A DNA stretch of 42,609 bases from WGMI01 sp041739275 (GTDB lineage Bacteria; Bacteroidota; Bacteroidia; Flavobacteriales; Schleiferiaceae). Both the position numbers and the translations under genes were made by a program. Positions 39,926 through 42,609 of this stretch are shown piece after piece (the first letter of the stretch is position 1; every line of letters begins with the position of its first letter). Location of the stretch: assembly GCA_041739275.1 (NCBI GenBank), contig JBGSOF010000010.1, forward strand, positions 1 to 42,609. The letters are read 5' to 3'. The notes beneath the pieces were generated by a model. That model had not been told where the DNA came from and searched no databases. It saw nothing but the letters and a program-made list of their open reading frames with translations.

Positions 39926-40322
39926 TTAAAGCCTATCTCGCTCGGGACCCGCCAGCGACGCCGAGTCGCACCAAGCCGAAGCGGCTAAAGCTGGCCGCGA
40001 GGCGCGATCTCGGCCAAAGCGCCTGCGGGTGAAAGCGAGAGAGCGCTGCGCCGGACTAAAAAGCTCGTTTCTTTCCTTCTTTCTTTGGAGCAGCAAAGAA
40101 AGAAGCCCTACGCGGGAGCGGGGAAGACATCTTGTAAAAAGCGTGGGAATGAACAACGGAGGACAACTCTAAATAATGCTTAGCGAAGCCGGAAGACTTC
40201 TACCCAAAAACCCGGATCGGAGTCATTGAGGCCACCGACCATCCTTCAACAACAGGCTTTTTCTAATTTGAGAGATGTTCGATAAACAACGCGAACTACC
40301 TCTTCTCCCCAGAAATATCCTG
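39926..40322. repeat. Dispersed intergenic repeat (matches 19905-20190 inverted and 20312-20489 direct)
   Basis: The left part (to about 40167) contains CTTTCTTTGGAGCAGCAAAG, AAGAAGCCCTACGCGGGAGC and the 23-base module GGGAATGAACAACGGAGGAC (40145 on), matching the 19.9 kb copy in reverse. The right part from 40145 parallels 20312-20489 with a conserved 163-base spacing to CCCAGAAATATCCTG. A 76-codon frame on the minus strand (39926-40156) is rich in Arg and Ser and shows no domain; I treat it as a by-product of the repeat. Confidence 0.7.
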
Positions 40323-40464
40323 CGCCTCTAAAAGACTTCATCGAAGGTGTCACAGAATTTGAAGCAGAGCATAAGGTTAGGCGATCCAAAAAACCCGAAT
40401 AGCTTCCTTATTTTGCTCGCGCGAGCCTACTTGAATGTGCCTATCTAAATAACTCACTCCCCAC

Positions 40465-42486
40465 GTGCTCGACCTCAACGACCTGAACCACGAACAGCTC
40501 CTCGCAGTAGCCGACGACAGCCCGCGGCTTCTGGTGCTGGCGGGAGCCGGAAGTGGGAAGACCAAAACCTTACTTCAAAAAATAGCCTATCTCGTTGAAA
40601 AGCGAAAGGTGCCCGCGTCCAAGATTTTGGCCATCACCTTTACACGGAACGCCTGCGACGAAATGATCGACCGGCTCATCGATCAGCAACCGGGGTGCGA
40701 AGGCCATCTGGCAGAAATGTCTGATCGCCATCTGAAGTTCCCCGAAAAACGAGCACTCCGCAGTCAGCGCAAAAAAGGGAGCAGTATGCTTTCCGGACTG
40801 CGAATCGAAACGTTTCATGCCTTGTGTTATCAATTGCTGAGAAAGGGAATTACCCCCGATTTCGACAATAAATTCAAGCTGCTTACAAACGAAAGACCGG
40901 ATCATGATTTGGAACGCTTCTCGGCCGAAAAAAAGAAGAAAGACCTGATCCGAGATGCGCTCAAAATCTTATGTCAAAACACCGACTATCGACTCAGATT
41001 CAAGCGCTATTTGCTCGATTACTTCGTCGACCGCATTGATCGGCAAGAGCGCAAATCGGCCGAGGAACGCGCAGACTTTCGCTACACCACGCTCAATGGC
41101 ACCCGAGTGCGGAGCAAATCGGAGGCTTTGATTGCCGACTGGCTGTACCGCCACCAAATGGAGTTCGAATACGAGCGCCGGGTGCACATCGATGGGCGAG
41201 ACTATTATCCTGATTTCTATTTGCCTGCTTCTGAGATATATCTGGAGCATATGAGTGAACTAAGTTCTCAAGAGGCTCTAAAAAAATCGGTTTATCGATG
41301 GGCGGGACTGCGCTGTGTCTACACCACCGAAGACATGATGCACGATCACAGGGTCATCTATCGCTACTTGGATGAGACACTTCGCGATCGGCTCAATGTA
41401 GACTTCGAGCCGGTGCAGATAACTATGGATCAGGAATTTAAGCCATATCAATCAGAACTTGCGGACCTTCTTAGGCTGATGGAGACGACCTTCGATAAAA
41501 TCAAGTCGTTTGGTCTCACCTTGGAGGAAATGCGTGCGCGAACTGAGAAAGAGCCCCACGACCGAACGCGTTCCTTTTATGAGTTGGCTTTGCCCCTGTT
41601 TGATGAAACGGAGCGGCAAATGAAAGACCACAGTTATCTCGACTTCAACGATTTGTTGATTTATACACTGCAGCGCTTAGATGCAGATCCTTCATGGACG
41701 GAACATTTGAGTTCAGGCATTGAGTACCTACTCATAGACGAGTTTCAGGATGTGAACCATTTACAGATTCAGCTGGTGCAGAAGCTGTTGGGAGCCAAGA
41801 CAAATTTGTTTTGTGTGGGCGACGATTGGCAGAGCATCTACGGGTTTCGGGGTTCTGAGATGGACTATATAGTCCGTTTTGAGGAGCATTTTCCGCCTGC
41901 CAAAGTCATTTCCCTGGTCAAGAATTATCGGAGTCATGTTCCGATTGTGGAAGCGAGCAGCGAGGTGATGAAGCGCAACAAGAAACAAGTCCAAAAGCAC
42001 ATTGAATCTGCTATGGGGCCCGGGGAGAAAATCACGATTCATCTGGGACCGAATCAGGAGGAGCTGGCGCTGTTCGCCGCTTCAGAAATCGAGAACCTCA
42101 AGGCCTCTGGCTACCAAGACGAGGACATCTTGTTTCTCTATCGACGAACGATGCACTTTGAAACTTACTATGAGTTCTTCAGGACGAATAAAATCAAAGT
42201 GAACGCCAAGACCATTCACGCCTCCAAAGGCCTCGAAGCCAAGGTAGTCTTTTTGGTAGGCTTGAACAACGGGAGGTATGGTTTCCCCGACGATTGGTTA
42301 GGCGATCGCATTCACTGGTTGATCCATCCCAAGAATCCGATTGAACTCCTAGAAGAAGAACGCCGGCTCTTTTATGTAGCCCTGACCCGCGCCCGAGAAC
42401 GAGTCTACTTGCTCGGAGACGAATCTCAACCTTCTTCTTTTCTCGAAGAGCTCCCCGCAGAGTATACGAGACGGACAAGCCACTGA
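40465..42486 (+). CDS. HelD-like UvrD/Rep superfamily 1 helicase with embedded nuclease-like domain
   Basis: Encodes 673 residues from GTG 40465. SF1 motifs are complete: Q motif LNHEQ (7-11), Walker A GAGSGKT (27-33), motif Ia ITFTRNACDEM, Walker B LLIDEFQDVN, motif III VGDDWQSIYGFRGS, motif V TIHASKGLEAKVVFLVGL and motif VI LFYVALTRARERVYLL. Between Ia and Walker B lies an insert with RSKSEALIADWL (216-227), YYPDFYLP (247-254) and YLEHMS (259-264), the E...D...ExH pattern of the restriction-endonuclease-like domain seen in helicase IV relatives. It probably acts in DNA repair or against foreign DNA. It stands alone beside the repeat island; the segment after YLEHMS is shorter than I recall for HelD. 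Confidence 0.9.
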   Translation: MLDLNDLNHEQLLAVADDSPRLLVLAGAGSGKTKTLLQKIAYLVEKRKVPASKILAITFTRNACDEMIDRLIDQQPGCEGHLAEMSDRHLKFPEKRALRSQRKKGSSMLSGLRIETFHALCYQLLRKGITPDFDNKFKLLTNERPDHDLERFSAEKKKKDLIRDALKILCQNTDYRLRFKRYLLDYFVDRIDRQERKSAEERADFRYTTLNGTRVRSKSEALIADWLYRHQMEFEYERRVHIDGRDYYPDFYLPASEIYLEHMSELSSQEALKKSVYRWAGLRCVYTTEDMMHDHRVIYRYLDETLRDRLNVDFEPVQITMDQEFKPYQSELADLLRLMETTFDKIKSFGLTLEEMRARTEKEPHDRTRSFYELALPLFDETERQMKDHSYLDFNDLLIYTLQRLDADPSWTEHLSSGIEYLLIDEFQDVNHLQIQLVQKLLGAKTNLFCVGDDWQSIYGFRGSEMDYIVRFEEHFPPAKVISLVKNYRSHVPIVEASSEVMKRNKKQVQKHIESAMGPGEKITIHLGPNQEELALFAASEIENLKASGYQDEDILFLYRRTMHFETYYEFFRTNKIKVNAKTIHASKGLEAKVVFLVGLNNGRYGFPDDWLGDRIHWLIHPKNPIELLEEERRLFYVALTRARERVYLLGDESQPSSFLEELPAEYTRRTSH

Positions 42487-42496
42487 AGGTTGCCGA

Positions 42497-42513
42497 GAGC
42501 CTCCAAGCTCGTG
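42497..42513. repeat. Degenerate copy of the 39334 palindrome
   Basis: GAGCCTCC-AA-GCTCGTG differs from 39334-39365 only in the two central bases over 17 positions, but the left arm is no longer a good complement. It lies just after the helicase stop codon. Confidence 0.45.
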
Positions 42514-42562
42514 CGATGATAGAATCCTGCCTTCGAATCAGTTCGAAATTCTTCACCCATCC

Positions 42563-42609
42563 ATGAAACCCCTCCTCACATTCACCGCCCTCTTGGAAGG
42601 CCTGACCGG
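42563..42609 (+). CDS. Start of an unidentified gene, cut by the window end
   Basis: Only 15 codons are visible, reading MKPLLTFTALLEGLT from ATG 42563 and running off the window. The hydrophobic start suggests a membrane protein, but nothing more can be said. It follows the helicase on the same strand after 76 bases. Confidence 0.45.
   Translation, partial: MKPLLTFTALLEGLT

Noticed and set aside
39926..40156. 76-codon minus-strand open frame
   Set aside because: Located inside a dispersed non-coding repeat; low-complexity Arg/Ser/Ala protein with no features.

Overview
The window looks like a piece of a Bacteroidota chromosome, most likely a Flavobacteriia- or Cryomorphaceae-like lineage (an inference). 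The evidence is a set of families largely confined to that phylum (GWxTD protein, DUF5362-, DUF6095- and DUF6263-like proteins, two proteins with type IX secretion C-termini), the parE/small membrane protein/parC cluster, a fused alpha/beta 2-oxoacid dehydrogenase E1, and TAnnTTTG-type -7 promoter boxes. G+C is roughly half by eye. Coding density is high and mostly housekeeping. Three gene-poor islands carry the repeats and a decayed transposase.

Layout. 1-1510: two minus-strand tRNA-Ser genes (CGA and TGA anticodons) with near-identical 3' flanks, separated by a DUF5362-like membrane protein gene and an array of REP-like palindromes. 1588-5059: GWxTD protein, LpxL/HtrB-type acyltransferase and family 2 glycosyltransferase, overlapping end to start. 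5056-7072 (minus): aroQ, a Lon N-domain protein and an OxyR-type regulator with both redox cysteines. 7251-12124 (plus): DUF6263-like protein, CoA-type NUDIX hydrolase, PlsC-like acyltransferase, then an MbnP-MbnP-MbnH-type cassette (two lipoproteins and a diheme peroxidase). 12178-19468 (minus): katG, an M28 peptidase, ribF, a MacB-like permease and a TetA-like MFS transporter.

20667-24234 (minus) is a pyrR-pyrB-unknown-T9SS protein-rnz run. 24319-29638 (plus) is a tight five-gene run: fused E1, RsmB-like methyltransferase, murQ, DUF6095-like protein, K+ channel. 29668-37536 (minus) holds a membrane glycosyltransferase, a choice-of-anchor B protein, parC, a small membrane protein and parE. 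ychF and a small helical protein diverge at about 38.8 kb. The window ends with a HelD-like helicase carrying an embedded nuclease-like domain and the first codons of another gene.

Connections. The OxyR-type regulator and katG can be linked from sequence: 61 bases upstream of katG lie two ATAG-n7-CTAT-type half-sites, the architecture of an OxyR operator. The MbnP/MbnH genes suggest a periplasmic copper-binding system matured by peroxidase-driven tryptophan oxidation. Several genes whose starts are fixed by family conservation (aroQ, ychF) have a -7 box only 4-5 bases before the ATG, which suggests leaderless transcripts. Repeat islands at 0.9-1.4, 19.5-20.6 and 39.3-40.4 kb share palindromes and repeat modules. 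The last island contains a transposase remnant of the Y1/REP-associated type. I did not find a clearly new multi-gene defence or mobile system; the best candidates for a second look are the MbnP/MbnH cassette, the katG operator, the leaderless promoter pattern and the REP/transposase relics.
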